A stretch of DNA of 64,000 bases from Litsea cubeba (GCA_012931725.1 CM022946.1:73589388-73653387), one strand, 5' to 3'. Shown: positions 47,371 to 62,044, numbered from the stretch's first letter. The notes: generated by a model not told the origin, from the letters alone. Numbers and translations are program-made.

Positions 47371-50300
47371 ACCACTTCGCTCAGGGGTAAAGTGACTTGT
47401 AGGAATTGACGGCTCGAAAATAGGACTCCCGGTTAGAGAATTACGAACGAAAACATGTCGATTTCCAATACTTAGACTCGAAAACATCCGTCGGGAATCC
47501 AAAATGGGAAATGGCCCCCGGAAAAATTGAAATCCCACACGAGCACTTCGCTCGTGGGTAGAGTAGCTTGTAGGAACTGACGGTACGCAAATAGGACTCC
47601 TTGTTAGGGAATTACAAGCGAAAACCTATGGTATTCCAACACTTAAAGCTCGAAACTGGCCCGTCGGTGGTCCGGAATGGTAAACAGCCCCGAAAAAAAT
47701 TGACAACTGGCACGAGCACTTCGCTCGTGGGTAGAGTGACTTGTAGGAACAGATGGCACGCAAATAGGACTCCTTGTTAGAGAATTACGAGCGAAAACCT
47801 CTGATTTTCACCCACTTAGGCTCGAAAACGGCCCGCCGTTGGCCCGGAATGGGAAACGTCCCCTGAAAAAATCGAAAACCAGCACGAACACTTCGCTCGT
47901 GTGTACAGTGACCTGTAGGAACTGACGGGTCACAAAAAAGACTCCCGGTTAGAGAATTACTTTCGAAAACCTATCATTTTCCAACACTTAGGCTCGATAA
48001 CGGCCTGCCGGGGGTTTTGAATGGGAAATGACACTCAGATAATTCAAAAGTCAGCGTGAGCACTTCGCTCATGGGTAGAGTGCCTTGTAGGTACTTGCGG
48101 TATGCAAATAGGACTCCCGGTTAGAGAATTACGTGCGAAAACCTGTGATATTCCAACACTTACGCTCTCAAATGGCCCCTCGGGGGTCCGGAACGGGAAA
48201 TGGCCCCCAGTAAAATCAAAAACCGGTAGGACCACTTCGTTCATGGGTAAAGTGACATGTAGGAACTGACAGCTCGCAAATAGGACTCCCAGTTAGAGAA
48301 TTACGAGCGAAAACCTGTCGTTTTCTAACACTTAGGCTCAAAAATGTTCCGCCGGGGGTCCGGAATGGGAAACGGCCCCCGGAAAAATCGAAAACTGGCA
48401 CAACCACTTTGCTCGTGGGTAGAGTGGCTTGTAGGAATTGACTGCACGCAAATAGGACTCCCGGTTAGGGAATTACGAGTGAAAACCTGCGATATTCCAA
48501 CACTTAACGCTCAAAAACGGCCCGTCGGTCGTCCAGAATGGTAAACGGCCCCTAAAAAAATCGAAAACCAGCACGAGCACTTCGCTCCTTGGTAGAGTGA
48601 CTAGTAGGAACTCACGGCACGCAAATAGGACTCCCGATTAGGGAATTACGAGCGAAAACCTGCGATATTCTAACACTTAACGCACGAAAATGGCCCGTCG
48701 GTGGTCTGGAAAGGTAAACGGCCCTTGGAAAAATTGAGCACCGGCACGAGCACTTCGCTCGTGGGCAGAGTGACTTGTAGGAACTGACGGCACGCAAATA
48801 GGACTCCCGGTTAGAGAATTACATGCTAAAACTTATGATTTTCGCCCACTTAGGCTCGAAAATGGCCGGCGGGGTTCCGGAATGGGAAACGGCCCCCGAA
48901 CAAATCAAAAACCGACACGAGCACTTCGCTCGTGGGTAGAGTGACGTGTAGGAACTGACGGCTCACAAATAGGACTCCCGGTTAGAGAATTACGAGTGAA
49001 ACCCTGTCATTTTCCAACACTTAGACTCAAAAACGGCCTGCCGGGGGTCCGGAATGGGAAACGGCTCTCAGATAATTCGAAAAAAAGCATGACACTTCGC
49101 TCGAGGGTAGAGTGGCTTGTAGGAACTTACAGCACACAAATAGGACTCTCGGTAAGAGAATTACGAGCGAAAACCTGTGATATTTCAACACTCACGCTAT
49201 AAAACGGCCCACCGGGGGTCTGGAATGGGAAACGGCCCCTAGAAAAATTAGAAACCGGTACAACCACTTCGCTCAATGGTAATGTGACTTGTAGGAATTG
49301 ACGGCTCACAAATAGGACACTCGGTTACAGAATTACGAGCGAAAACCTATGATTTTCACCCACTTAGGCTCGAAAACGGCCCGCGCGTGGGCCCGAAATG
49401 TGAAACGGCCCCAGAAAAAATCGGAAACCAGCACGAGCAGTTCGCTCGTGGGTACAGTGACTTGTAGGAACTGACGGGTCACAAATAGGACACCCGGTTG
49501 GAGAATTACGAGCGAAAACCTGTCATTTTCCAACACTTAGGCTCGAAAACGGCCCGCCGGGGGTCCGGAATGGGAAACGGCCCTCAGATAGTTCGAAAAC
49601 CGGCACGAGAACTTCTCTTGTGGGTAGAGTGGCTTGTAGGAACTCACGGTATGCAAATAGGACTCCCGGTTAGAGAATTACGAGCGAAAACCTGTGATAT
49701 TCCAACACTTACGCTCTCAAACGGCCCGCCGGGGGTCCGAAATAGGAAACGGCCCCTAAAAAAATAAAAAACTGGTACGACAACTTCGCTCATGGGTAAA
49801 GTGACTTGTAGGAACTGACGGCTCGCAAATAGGAGTCTCGGTTAGAGAATTACGAGCGAAAACCTGTGATTTTCGCTCACTTAGGCTCGAAAACGGCTCG
49901 CCGGGGGCCCAGAATATGAAATAGCACCAGAAAAAATCAGAAACCAGCACGAGCAGTTCGCTCGTGGGTACAGTGACTTGTACAAACTGATGGGTTACGA
50001 ATATGACTCCCAGTTAGAGAATTACGAGCGAAAACCTGTCATTTTCCAACCCTTAGGCTCTAAAACGGCCCGCCGGGGGCCCAGAATGGGAAACGGCCCT
50101 CAGATATTTCAAAAACCGGCATGAGCACTTCGTTCGTGGGTAGAGTGGCTTGTAGGACCTTACGGTATGCAAATAGGACTCCCGGTTAGAGAATTACGAG
50201 CGAAAACCTGTGATATTCCAACACTTAACGCTCTCAAACGGCCCGCCGGGGGTCCAGAACAGAAAATGGCCCCCAGAAAAATCAGAAACTAGTACGACCA

Positions 50301-50976
50301 CTTCGCTCATGGGTAAAGTGACTTATAGGAACTGACGGCTCGTAAATAGGTCTCCCAGTTAGAGAATTACGAGCAAAAACCTGTCGTTTTCCAACACTTA
50401 GGCTTAAAACCGTCCCGCCATGGGTCCAAAATGGGAAACGGCCCCCGGAAAAATAAAAAACCGGCACGAGTACTTCACTCGTGGGTATTGTAGGAACTGA
50501 CGGCACGCAAATAGGACTCCCGGTGAGGAAATTAAGAGTGAAAACCTGCGATATTCCAACACTAAATGCTCGAAAACGGGCCGTCATTTGTCAAGATTGG
50601 TAAACGACCCCAGAGAAATTCGAAACCGGCACGAGCACTTCGCTTGTGGGTACAGTGACTTGTAGGAACTGACGGGTCACAAATAGGTATCCCGGTTAGA
50701 GAATTACTTGTGAAAACCTGTCATTTTCCAACACTGAGGCTCGAAAACAGCCCGCCGGGGGTCCGAAATGGGAAACGCCCTCAGATAATTCAAAAAATGG
50801 CACGAGCACTTGGCTCGTGGGTAGAGTGGCTTGTAGTAACTGCCGGCACGCAAATAGGACTCCCGGTTAGAGAATTGCGAGCGAAAACTTGTGATATTCC
50901 AACACTTACGCTATAAAATGTCCCGCCGGGGGTCCTGAATGGGAAACGGCCCCCAGAAAAATCAGAAACCCGAACG
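47371..50976. repeat. Higher-order repeat D, copy 1 (3,606 bp)
   Basis: Anchored at the monomer with ACCACTTCGCTCAGGGGTAA followed by GACGGCTCGAAAATAGGACT, which recurs at 50977 and 54389. Contains about 21 monomers, including one with the shortened GTGGGTATTGTAGGAACTGA near 50485 that is repeated in copy 2. Confidence 0.8.
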
Positions 50977-53900
50977 ACCACTTCGCTCAGGGGTAAAGTG
51001 ACTTGTAGGAATTGACGGCTCGAAAATAGGACTCCTGGTTAGAGAGTTACGAATGAAAACATGTCGTTTTCCAATACTTAGGCTCGAAAACATCCCGTCA
51101 GGGGTCCAAAATGGGAAATGGCCCCCGGAAAAATCGAAAACCGGCACGAGCACTTCGCTCGTGCGTAGAGTGGCTTGTAGGAACTGATGGTACGCAAATA
51201 GGACTCCCTGTTAGGGAATTACAAGCGAAAACCTACGGTATTCCAACACTTAACGCTCGAAAATGGCCCGTCGGTGGTCCGGAATGGTAAACAGCCCCTG
51301 AAAAAATCGATAACTGGCATGAGCACTTCGCTCGTGGGTAGAGTGACTTGTAGGAACAGATGGCACGCAAATAGGAATCCTTGTTAGAGAATTACGAGCA
51401 AAAACCTCTGATTTTCACCCACTTAGGCTCGAAAATGACCCGTCGTTGGCCCGGAATGGGAAACGGCCCCTGAAAAAATCGAAAACCATCACGAGCACTT
51501 CGCTCGTGGGTACAGTGACCTGTAGGAACTGATGGGTCACAAAAAGGACTCCCGGTTAGAGAATTACTTTCGAAAACCTATCATTTTCCAACATTTTGGC
51601 TCGATAACAGCCTGCCGGGGGTTTGGAATGGGAAACGAGGCATGAGCACTTCGCTCATGGGTAGAGTGGCTTGTAGGTACTTGCGGTAAGGAAATAGGAC
51701 TCCCGGTTAGAGAATTACGTGCGAAAACCTGTGATATTCCAACACTTACGCTCTCAAATGGCCCCTCGGGGGTCCGAAATGGGAAATGGCCCTCAGTAAA
51801 ATAAAAAACCGGTACGACCACTTTGTTCATGGGTAAAGTGACATGTAGAAACTGACGGCTCGCAAATAGGACTCCCAGTTAGAGAATTACGAGCGAAAAC
51901 CTATCGTTTTCTAACACTTAGGCTCAAAAATGTCCCGCCGGGGGTCCGAAATGGGAAACGGCCCCCGGAAAAATTGAAAACTGGCATAAGCACTTTGTTC
52001 GTGGGTAGAGTGGCTTGTAGGAACTGACTGCACGCAAATAGGACTCCCGGTTAGGGAATTACGAGTGAAAACCTGCGATATTCCAACACTTAACGCTCGA
52101 AAACGGCCCGTCGGTGGTCCAGAATGGTAAACGGCCCCTAAAAAATTCGAAAACCAGCATGAGCACTTCGCTCATTGGTAGAGTGACTTGTAGGAACTCA
52201 CGGCACGCAAATAGGACTCCCGGCTAGGGAATTACGAGTGAAAATCTGCGATATTCCAACACTTAACACATGAAAATGACCCGTCGGTGGTCTGGAAAGG
52301 TAAACGGCCCCTGAAAAAATCGAGCACTGGCATGAGCACTTCGCTCGTGGGTAGAGTGACTTGTAGGAACTGACGGCACGCAAATAGGACTCCCGGTTAG
52401 AGAATTACATGCTAAAACCTATGATTTTCGCCCACTTAGGCTCGAAAACGGCCAGCGGGGTTCCGGAATGGGAAACGGCCCCCGAAAAAATCAAAAACCG
52501 AGACGAGCACTTCGCTCGTGGGTAGAGTGACGTGTAGGAATTGACGGCTCACAAATTGGACTCCCGGTTAGAGAATTACGAGTGAAACCCTGTCATTTTC
52601 CAACACTTAGACTCGAAAACGGCCCGCCGGGGGTCCGGAATGGGAAACGGCCCTCAGATAATTCGAAAAAAAGCATGAGCACTTCGCTCGAGGGTAAAGT
52701 GGCTTGTAGGAACTTACGGCACACAAATAGGACTCCCGGTAAGAGAATTACGAGCGAAAACCTGTGATATTTCAACACTCACGCTATAAAACGGCCCGCC
52801 GGGGGTCCGGAACGGGAAATTGTCCATAGAAAAATCATAAACCGGTACGACCACTTCGCTCAATGGTAATGTGACTTGTAGGAATTGACGGCTCAGAAAT
52901 AGGACACTCGGTTAGAGAATTACGAGCGAAAACCTGTGATTTTCGCCCACTTAGGCTCGAAAATGGCCCGTCGGGGGCCCGAAATGTGAAATGGCCCCAG
53001 AAAAAATCGGAAACCAGCACGAGCAGTTCGCTCGTGGGTACAGTGACTTGTAGGAACTGATGGGTCACAAATGGGACGCCCGGTTGGAGAATTACGATCG
53101 AAAACCTGTCATTTTTCAACGCTTAGGCTCGAAAACAGCCCGCTGGGGGTCTGGAATGGGAAACGGCCCTCAAATAGTTCGAAAACCGGCACGATCACTT
53201 CGCTCGTGGGTAGAGTGGCTTGTAGGAACTTACGGTATGCAAATAGGACTCCCGGTTGGAGAATTACGAGCGAAAACCTATGATATTCCAACACCTACGC
53301 TCTCAAACGGCCCGCCGGGGGTCCGGAATAGGAAACGGCCCCTAAAAAAATCAGAGACTGGTACGAAAACTTCGCTCATGGGTAAAGTGACTTATAGGAA
53401 CTGACGGCTCATAAATAGGAGTCTCGGTTAGAGAATTACGAGCGAAAACCTGTGATTTTCGCTCACTTAGGCTCGAAAAAGGCCCGCCGGGGGCCCAGAA
53501 TTTGAAATAGCGCCAGAAAAAATCGGAAACCAGCACGAGCAGTTCGCTTGTGGGTACAGTGACTTGTACGAACTGACAGTCACGAATAGGACTCCTAGTT
53601 AGAGAATTACAAGCGAAAACCTGTAATTTTCCAACACTTAGGCTCTAAAACGGCCCGACGAGGGCCCAGAATGGGAAACGGCCCTCAGATATTTCAAAAA
53701 CCGGCACGAGCACTTCGTTCGTGGGTAGAGTGGCTTGTAGGAACTTACAGTATGCAAATAGGACTCCCGGTTAGAGAATTATGAGCGAAAACCTGTCGTT
53801 TTCCAACACTTAGGCTTAAAACCGTCCCGCCGTGGGTCCGAAATGGGAAACAGCCCCCGGAAAAATCAAAAACCGGCATGAGCACTTCGCTCGTGGGTAT

Positions 53901-54388
53901 TGTAGGAACTGACGGCATGCAAATAGGACTCCCGGTGAGGAAGTTTGGAGCGAAAACCTGCGATATTCCAACAGTTAACGCTCGAAAACGGGCCGTCGTT
54001 TGTCAAGATTGGTAAACGGCCCCAGAGAAAATCAAAACCGGCACGAGCACTTCGCTCGTGGGTACAGTGATTTGTAGGAACTGACGGGTCACAAATAGGT
54101 ATCCCGGTTAGAGAATTACTTGTGAAAACCTGTCATTTTCCAACACTGAGGCTCGAAAACAGCCCGTCGGGGGTCCGGAATGGGAAAGGCCCTCAGATAA
54201 TTCGAAAAATGGCACGAGCACTTGGCTCGTGGGTAGAGTGGCTTGTAGTAACTGCCGGCATGCAAATAGGACTCCCGGTTAGAGAATTGCGAGCGAAAAC
54301 CTGTGATATTCCAACACTTACGCTATAAAACATCCCGCCGGGGGTCTTGAATGGGAAACGGCCCCCAGAAAAATCAGAAACCCAAACG
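50977..54388. repeat. Higher-order repeat D, copy 2 (3,412 bp)
   Basis: Same monomer order as copy 1 but shorter. About 22 bp is missing near 51638 (AATGGGAAACGAGGCATGAG). One monomer is lost near 53.78 kb, where a type-c start runs into a type-d end; copy 1 has both at 50.14-50.42 kb. The shortened GTGGGTATTGTAGGAACTGA monomer recurs near 53897. A third, partial copy starts at 54389 and is recognisable to about 55.0 kb. Confidence 0.8.
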
Positions 54389-57300
54389 ACCACTTCGCTC
54401 AGGGATAAAGTGACTTGTAGGAATTGACGGCTCGAAAATAGGACTCCCGGTTAGAGAATTACGAGCGAAAACCTATGGTATTCCAACACTCAACGCTCGA
54501 AAACGGCCCGTCGGTGGTCCAGAATGGTAAACAGCCCCCGAAAAAATTGAAAACTGGCACGAGCACTTCGCTCGTGGGTAGAGTTACTTGTAGGAACCGA
54601 TGGCACGCAAATAGGACTCAAGGTTGGAGAATTACGAGCGAAAACCTCTTATTTTCACCCACTTTGGCTCGAAAATGGCCCGCCGTGGGCCCGGAATGGG
54701 AAACAGCCCTCGAAAAAATCGAAAACCATCACGAGCACTTCGCTCGTGGGTACAGTGACCTGTAGGAACTGACGGGTCACAAATAGGACTCTCGGTTAGA
54801 GAATTACTTTCAAAACCTATCATTTTCCAACACTTAGGCACAAAAACGGCCCGCCGAGGGTTTGGAATGGGAAACGGCCCTCAGATAAATCAAAATTCGG
54901 CATGAGCACTTCGCTCGTGGGTAGAGTGGCTTGTAGGAACTTACGGTACGCAAATAGGACTCCCGGTTAGAGAATTACGAGCGAAAACTTGTGATATTCC
55001 AACACTTACGCTCCCAAACGGCCCGCCGGGGTCCGGAACTGGAAATGGCCCCCAGAAAAATCAGAAATTGGAACGACCACTTCGTTCAGGGGTAAAGTGA
55101 CTTGTAGGAATTGACGGCTCGCAAATAAGACTCCCGGTTAGAGAATTACAAGCGAAAACTTGTCGTTTTCCAACACTTGGGTTCAAAAACGACCCGCCGG
55201 GGGTCCGAAATGGGAAACGGCCCCCGGAAAAATCGAAAACCGGCATGAGCACTTCGCTCGTGGGTAGAATGGCATGTAGGAATTAACAGCACGCAAGTAG
55301 GACTCCCGGTTAGGGAATTAGGTGCGAAAACCTGCGATATTCCAACACTTAACGCTCGAAAATGGGCCGTCCTTGGTCAAGAATTGTAAACGACCCTTGA
55401 AAAAGTTGGAAATCAGCACGAGCACTTTGCTCGTGGGTAGTATGACTTGTAGGAACTAACGGCACGCAAAATAGGACTCCCGGTTAGGGAATTACGAGCG
55501 AGAACCTGTGCTATTCCAACACTTAACGCTCGAAAACGGCCCATCGGTGGTCCGGAAAGATAAATGGCCCTCGAAATAATCGAAAACCGGCACGAGCACT
55601 TCGCTCGTGGGTAGAATGACTTGTAGCAACTGACGGCACACAAATAGGACTCCCGATTAGAGAATTACGAGCGAGAACCTGTGATATTCCAACACTTATA
55701 CTATAAAACGTCCCGCCGGAGGTCCGGAATGGGAAACGGCCCCTAGAAATATCAAAAACCGGTACGACCACTTCGCTCATGGGTAAAGCGACTCGTAGGA
55801 ACTGACGGCTCACAATTTAGACTCTCGGTTAGAGAATTAAGAGCGAAAACCTGTCGTTTTCCAACACTTCAACTCGAAAACGTCCCGCCGGGGGTCCGAA
55901 ATGGGAAATGGGCCTCGGAAAAATTAAAAACCGGCACGAGCACTTCGCTCGTGGGAGGAGTAGCTTGTATGAACTGACGGTACACAAATAGGACTCCTGG
56001 TTAGAAATTACGACCGAAAACCTACGATATTCCAATAATTAACGCTCGAAAATGGCCTGTCGGTGGTCTGGAATGGCAAACGCCCACCCCCAAAAAAAAA
56101 TTGAAAACTGGCACGAGCACTTCGCTCGTGGGTAGAGTGACTTGTAGCAACTAACGGCACGCAAATTGGACTCCCAATTAGAGAATTACGAGCGAAAACC
56201 TGTGATTTTCGCCCACTTCGGCTCGAAAATGGCCCGACGGGGGTCCGAAATGGGTAATGGCATCGAAAAAAATCAGAAACCCACACGAGCACTTCGCTCG
56301 TGGGTACAGTGACATGTAGGAACTGACGGGTCATAAATAGGACTCTCGGTTAGGGAATTACGACCGAAAACCTGTCATTTTCCAACACTTAGGCTCGAAA
56401 GCGGCCCGTTGGGGGTCCGGAATGGGAAACGGCCCTCAAATAATTCGAAAACCAGCACGAACACTTCGTTCGTGGGTAGAGTGGCTTGTAGGAACTTACG
56501 GCACGCAAATAAGACTCCCGGTTAGAGAATTACGAGCGAAAACCTGTGATATTCCAACACTTACGCTCTAAAATGCCCCGCCGCGGGTCTGGAATGGGAA
56601 ACGGCCCTCAAAAAATTCAGAAACCGGTATGGCCACTTCGCTCATGGGTAAAGTGACTTGTGGGAATTAACGGCTCGCAAATAGGACTCCCGGTTAGAAA
56701 ATTACAAGCGAAAACCTGTCGTTTTCCAACACTTAAGCTCAAAAACGTCCCGCTGGGGGTCCGAAAAGGGAAACGGCCCCCGGAAAAATAAAAAACCGGC
56801 ACGAGCACTTCGCTCGTGGGTAGAGTGGCTGGTAGGAACTGACGGCATACAAATAGGACTCCTGGTTAGGGAATTAGGAGCGAAAACCTACGATATTCCA
56901 ACACTTAATGCTCGAAAATGGCCCGTCGGTGGTCAAGAATGGTAAACGACCACTGAAAAAATTGAAAATTGGCACGAGCACTTCGCTCCTGGCTAATGTG
57001 ACATGTAGTAACTGACGGCTCGCAAACAGGACACCCGGTTAGAGAATTACGAGCGAAAACCTATGATTTTTTCCTAGCTAGGCTCGAAAACGGCCCGTAG
57101 GGGGTCTGGAACGGGATACGGCCTTAGAAAAAAACCAAAACTGACACGAACACTTCGCTCGTGGGTACAGTGACTTGTAGGAACTGACGGGTCACAAATA
57201 GGTATCCCGGTTAGAGAATTACGAGTGAAAACCTATGATTTTCCAACACTTAAGCTCGAAAACGGCCCGTCGGGGGTCCAGAATGGGAAACGGCTCTCAG

Positions 57301-57914
57301 ATAATTCGAAAACCGGCATGAGCACTTCGCTCGTGGGTAGAGTGGCTTGTAGGAACTGACGGCACGCAAATAGGACTCCCAGTTAGAGAATTGAGAGCGA
57401 AAACCTGTGATATTCCAACACTTACGTCCCGCCGGGGGTCCGGAACGGGAAACGGCCCCTAGAAAAAAAAAACCGGAACGACCACTTCGCTCATGGGTAA
57501 AGTGACTTGTAGGAATTGACGGCTCGCAAATAGGACTTCCGGTTACAGAATTACGAGTGAAAACCTGTCGTTTTCCAACACTTAGGCTCGAAAACATCCC
57601 GCCAGGGGTCCGAAATGGGAAATGGCCCCTAGAAAAATTGAAAACCGGTACGAGCACTTCGCTCGTGGGTAGAGTGGCTTGTAGGAACTGACGGTACGCA
57701 AATAGGACTCCCTGTTAGGGAATTACAAGCGAAAACCAATGTTATTCCGACACTTGATGCTCAAAAACGGCCCGTCGGTGGTCCGGAATAGTAAACCGCC
57801 TCCTAAAAATCGAAAACTAGCACGAGCACTTCGCTCGTGCGTTGAGTAACTTGTAAGAACTGACGGCTCACAAATAGGACACCCGGTTAGAGAATTACGA
57901 ATGAAAACCTGTCA

Positions 57915-59980
57915 TTTTCGAGCACTTAGGCTCGAAAATGGCCCGCCGGGGGTCTAGAATGGGAAACGGCCCTCAGATAATTCGTAAACCGGCATGAGCA
58001 CTTCGCTCGTGGGTAGAGTGGCTTGAAGGAACTGACGGCAAGCAAATAGGACTCCCGGTTAGAGAATTACGAGTGAAAACCTGTGATATTTCCACACTTA
58101 CGCTCTAAAATGGCCCGCCGACGGTCCGGAACAGGAAACGGCCACTAGCAAAATCGGAAACTAGTACGACCACTTCGCTCATGGGTAATGTAACTTGTAG
58201 GAATTGACGGCTCCGAAATGGGACTCCCGGTTAGAGAATTACGAGCGAAAACCTGTGATTTTTGCCCACTTAGGCTCCAAAACGGCCCCCGCCCGGTGTC
58301 CGGAATGGGAAATGGCCCAAGAAAAAATAAAAAACTGGCACGAGCACTTCGCTCGAGGGTACAGTAACTTGTAGGAAATGACGGGTCACAAATAGGTATC
58401 CCGGTTAGAGAATTACGAGCGAAAACCTGTCATTTTCCAACACTTAGGCTCGAAAACGGCCCGCCGGGGGTCCGAAATGGGAAATGGCACCTGGAAAAAG
58501 TGAAAACCGGTACGAGCACTTCGCTCGTGGGTAGAGTGGCTTATAGGAACTGACGGTACGCAAATAGAACTCCCTGTTAGGGAATTACAAGCGAAAACCT
58601 ATGTTATTCCGACACTTCATGCTTAAAAACGGCCCGTCGGAGGTCCGAAACAGTAAACCGCCCCCTAAAAATTGAAAACTAGCACGAGCACTTCGCTCGT
58701 GCGTTGAGTGACTTGTAAGAGCTGACGGCACGCAAATATAACTCCCGGTTAGAGAATTACGAACGAAAACCTGTGATTTTCGCCCACTTAGGCTCGAAAA
58801 CATCCCGCCGGGGGCCCGGAAAGGGAAACGGCCTCAGAAAAAATCGGAAACCAGCACGAGCGCTTCGCTCGTGGGGTACAGTGACTTGTAGGAGCTAACG
58901 GGTCACAAATAAGACTCCCGGATAGAGAATTACGAGCAAAAACCTGTTAATTTCCAACACTTAGGCTCGAAAACGGCCCGCCGGGGGTCCGGAATGGGAA
59001 ACGGCCCTCAAATAATTCAAAAACCAGCACGAGGACTTCGCTCGTGGGTAGAGTGGCTTGTAGGAACTTACGGTATGCAAATTGGACTCCCAATTAGAGA
59101 ATTACGAGCGAAAACCAGTGATATTCCATCACTTACACTCTCAAACGGCCCGCCGAGGGTCCGGAATGGGAAACGGACCCCAGAAAAATCATTAATCGGT
59201 ATGAACACTTCGTTCATGGGTAAAGTGACATGCAGGAACTGACGGCTCGCAAATAGGACTCCCAATTAGAGAATTACGAGTGAAAACCTGTCGTTTTCCA
59301 ACACTTAGGCTCAAAAACGTCCTATCGGGGGGTGGAAATGGGAAACGGCCCCCGAAAAATTCGAAAACCGGCACGAGCACTTCACTCGTGGGTAGAGTGG
59401 CTTGTAGGAACTGACGGGCGGCAAATTGGACTCCGGTTAGGGAATTACGAACGAGAACCTACGATATTCCAACATTAACCCTCGAAAGCGGCCCGTCGGT
59501 GGTCTATAATGGTAAACGACCCCTGAAAAAATCAGAGACCGGCACGAGCACTTCGCTTGTTGGTGGAGTAACTTATAGGAACTGACGGCACGCAAATAGG
59601 ACTCCCGGTTAGGGAATTACGAGCGAAAACCTTCGATATTGCAACACTTAACGCTCGAAAACGGCCCGTCGTTGGTAAGGAAAGGTAAAAGGCCCCCGAA
59701 AAAATAAAAAACTGGCACGAGAACTTCGCTCGTGGGTAGAGTGACTTGTAGGAACAGATGGCACGCAAATAGGACTCCTAGTTTGAGAATTACAAGCGAA
59801 AACCTGTGATTTTCGCGCACTTTGGCTCGAAAACGGCCCGCCGTGGTCCGGAATGAGAAACGGCCCCCGGAAGAAATAGAAACCGACACGAGCACTTCGC
59901 TCATGGGTAGAGTTCCTTGTAGGAACTGACGGCTCACAAATAGGACACCCGGTTAGAGAATTACGAATGAAAACCTGTCA
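57915..59980. repeat. HOR E unit 1 (2,066 bp)
   Basis: Anchored on TTTTCGAGCACTTAGGCTCG. It includes the private monomers with GCGTTGAGTGACTTGTAAGA, GCTTCGCTCGTGGGG, CCTGTTAATTTCC and CGACACTTCATGC. Unit 1 has AAGAGCTGACGG near 58716 where units 2 and 3 have AAGAACTGACGG. Confidence 0.85.
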
Positions 59981-62044
59981 TTTTCGAGCACTTAGGCTCG
60001 AAAACGGCCCGCCGGGGGTTTGGAATGGGAAACGGCCCTCAGATAATTCGTAAACTGGCATGAGCACTTCGCTCGTGGGTAGAGTGGCTTGAAGGAACTG
60101 ACGGCAAGCAAATAGGACTCCCGGTTAGAGAATTACGAGTGAAAACCTGTGATATTTCAACACTTACGCTCTAAAATGGCCCGCCGACGGTCCGGAACGG
60201 GAAACGGCCACTAGCAAAATCGGAAAATAGTATGACCACTTCGCTCATGGGTAATGTAACTTGTAGGAATTGACGTCTCGCAAATGGGACTCCCGGTTAG
60301 AGAATTACGAGCGAAAACCTGTGATTTTTGCCCACTTAGGCTCCAAAACGGCCCGCCCGGTGTCCAGAATGGGAAATGGCCCAAGAAAAAATAAAAAACT
60401 GGCACGAGCACTGCGCTCGAGGCTACAGTAACTTGTAGGAAATGACGGGTCACAAATAGGTATCCCGGTTAGAGAATTACGAGCGAAAACCTGTCATTTT
60501 CCAACACTTAGGCTCGAAAACGGCCCGCCGGGGGTCCGAAATGGGAAATGGCACCTGGAAAAAGTGAAAACTGGTACGAGCACTTCGCTCGTGGGTAGAG
60601 TGGCTTGTAGGAACTGACGGTACGCAAATAGGACTCCCTGTTAGGGAATTACAAGCGAAAACCTATGTTATTCCGACACTTCATGCTCAAAAACGGCCCG
60701 TCGGTGGTCCGGAACAGTAAACCGCCCCCTAAAAATCGAAAACTAGCACGAGCACTTCGCTCGTGCGTTGAGTGACTTGTAAGAACTGACGGCACAAAAA
60801 TATAACTCCCGGTTAGAGAATTACGAACGAAAACCTGTGATTTTCGCCCACTTAGGCTCGAAAACATCCCGCCGGGGGCCCGGAATGGGAAACGGCCTCA
60901 GAAAAAATTGGAAACCAGCACGAGCGCTTCGCTCGTGGGGTGCAGTGACTTGTAGGAACTAACGGGTCACAAATAAGACTCCCGGATAGAGAATTACGAG
61001 CAAAAACCTGTTAATTTCCAACACTTAGGCTCGAAAACGGCCCGCCGGGGGTCCGGAATGGGAAACGGCCCTCAAAAAATTCAAAAACCAGCACGAGGAC
61101 TTCGCTCGTGGGTAGAGTGGCTTGTAGGAACTTACGGTATGCAAATTGGACTCCCAATTAGAGAATTACGAGCGAAAACCAGTGATATTCCATCACTTAC
61201 ACTCTCAAACGGCCCGCCGAGGGTCCGGAATGGGAACGGACCCCAGAAAAATCATTAACCGGTATGACCACTTCGTTCATGGGTAAAGTGACATGCAGGA
61301 ACTGACGGCTCGCAAATAGGACTCCCAATTAGAGAATTACGAGTGAAAACCTGTCGTTTTCCAACACTTAGGCTAAAAAACGTCCTGTCGGGGGGTCCGA
61401 AATGGGAAACGGCCCCCGAAAAATTCGAAAACCGGCACGAGCACTTCACTCGTGGGTAGAGTGGCTTGTAGGAACTGACGGGCGGCAAATTGGACTCCGG
61501 TTAGGGAATTACGAACGAGAACCTGCGATATTCCAACATTAACCCTCGAAAGCGGCCCGTCGGTGGTCTATAATGGTAAAAGGCCCCTGAAAAAATCAGA
61601 GACCGGCACGAGCACTTCGCTTGTTGGTGGAGTAACTTATAGGAACTGACGGCACGCAAATAGGACTCCCGGTTAGGGAATTACGAGCGAAAACCTTCGA
61701 TATTGCAACACTTAACGCTCGAAAACGGCCCGTCGGTGGTAAGGAAAGGTAAAAGGCCCCCGAAAAAATATAAAACTGGCACGAGAACTTCGCTCGTGGG
61801 TAGAGTGACTTGTAGGAACAGATGGCACGCAAATAGGACTCCTAGTTTGAGAATTACAAGCGAAAACCTGTGATTTTCGCGCACTTTGGCTCGAAAATGG
61901 CCCGCCGTGGTCCGGAATGAGAAACGGCCCCCGGAAGAAATAGAAACCGACACGAGCACTTCGCTCATGGGTAGAGTTCCTTGTAGGAACTGACGGCTCA
62001 CAAATAGGACACCCGGTTAGAGAATTACGAATGAAAACCTGTCA
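59981..62044. repeat. HOR E unit 2 (2,064 bp)
   Basis: Same monomer order and private markers as unit 1. Unit-specific changes include ACTGCGCTCGAGGCTACAG near 60410 and a one-base shorter GGGAACGGACCCC near 61235. Confidence 0.85.

Larger units (their letters stand above)
44501..57640. repeat. Satellite block D: diverged satellite with an embedded 3.4-3.6 kb HOR
   Basis: Same satellite with the a-e monomer order still visible but many type-chimeric monomers, for example c/d near 44.98-45.07 kb. Between 47371 and about 55.0 kb a long unit is duplicated; on either side only the monomer periodicity is clear. Block edges are set by eye. No genes were seen. Confidence 0.88.
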
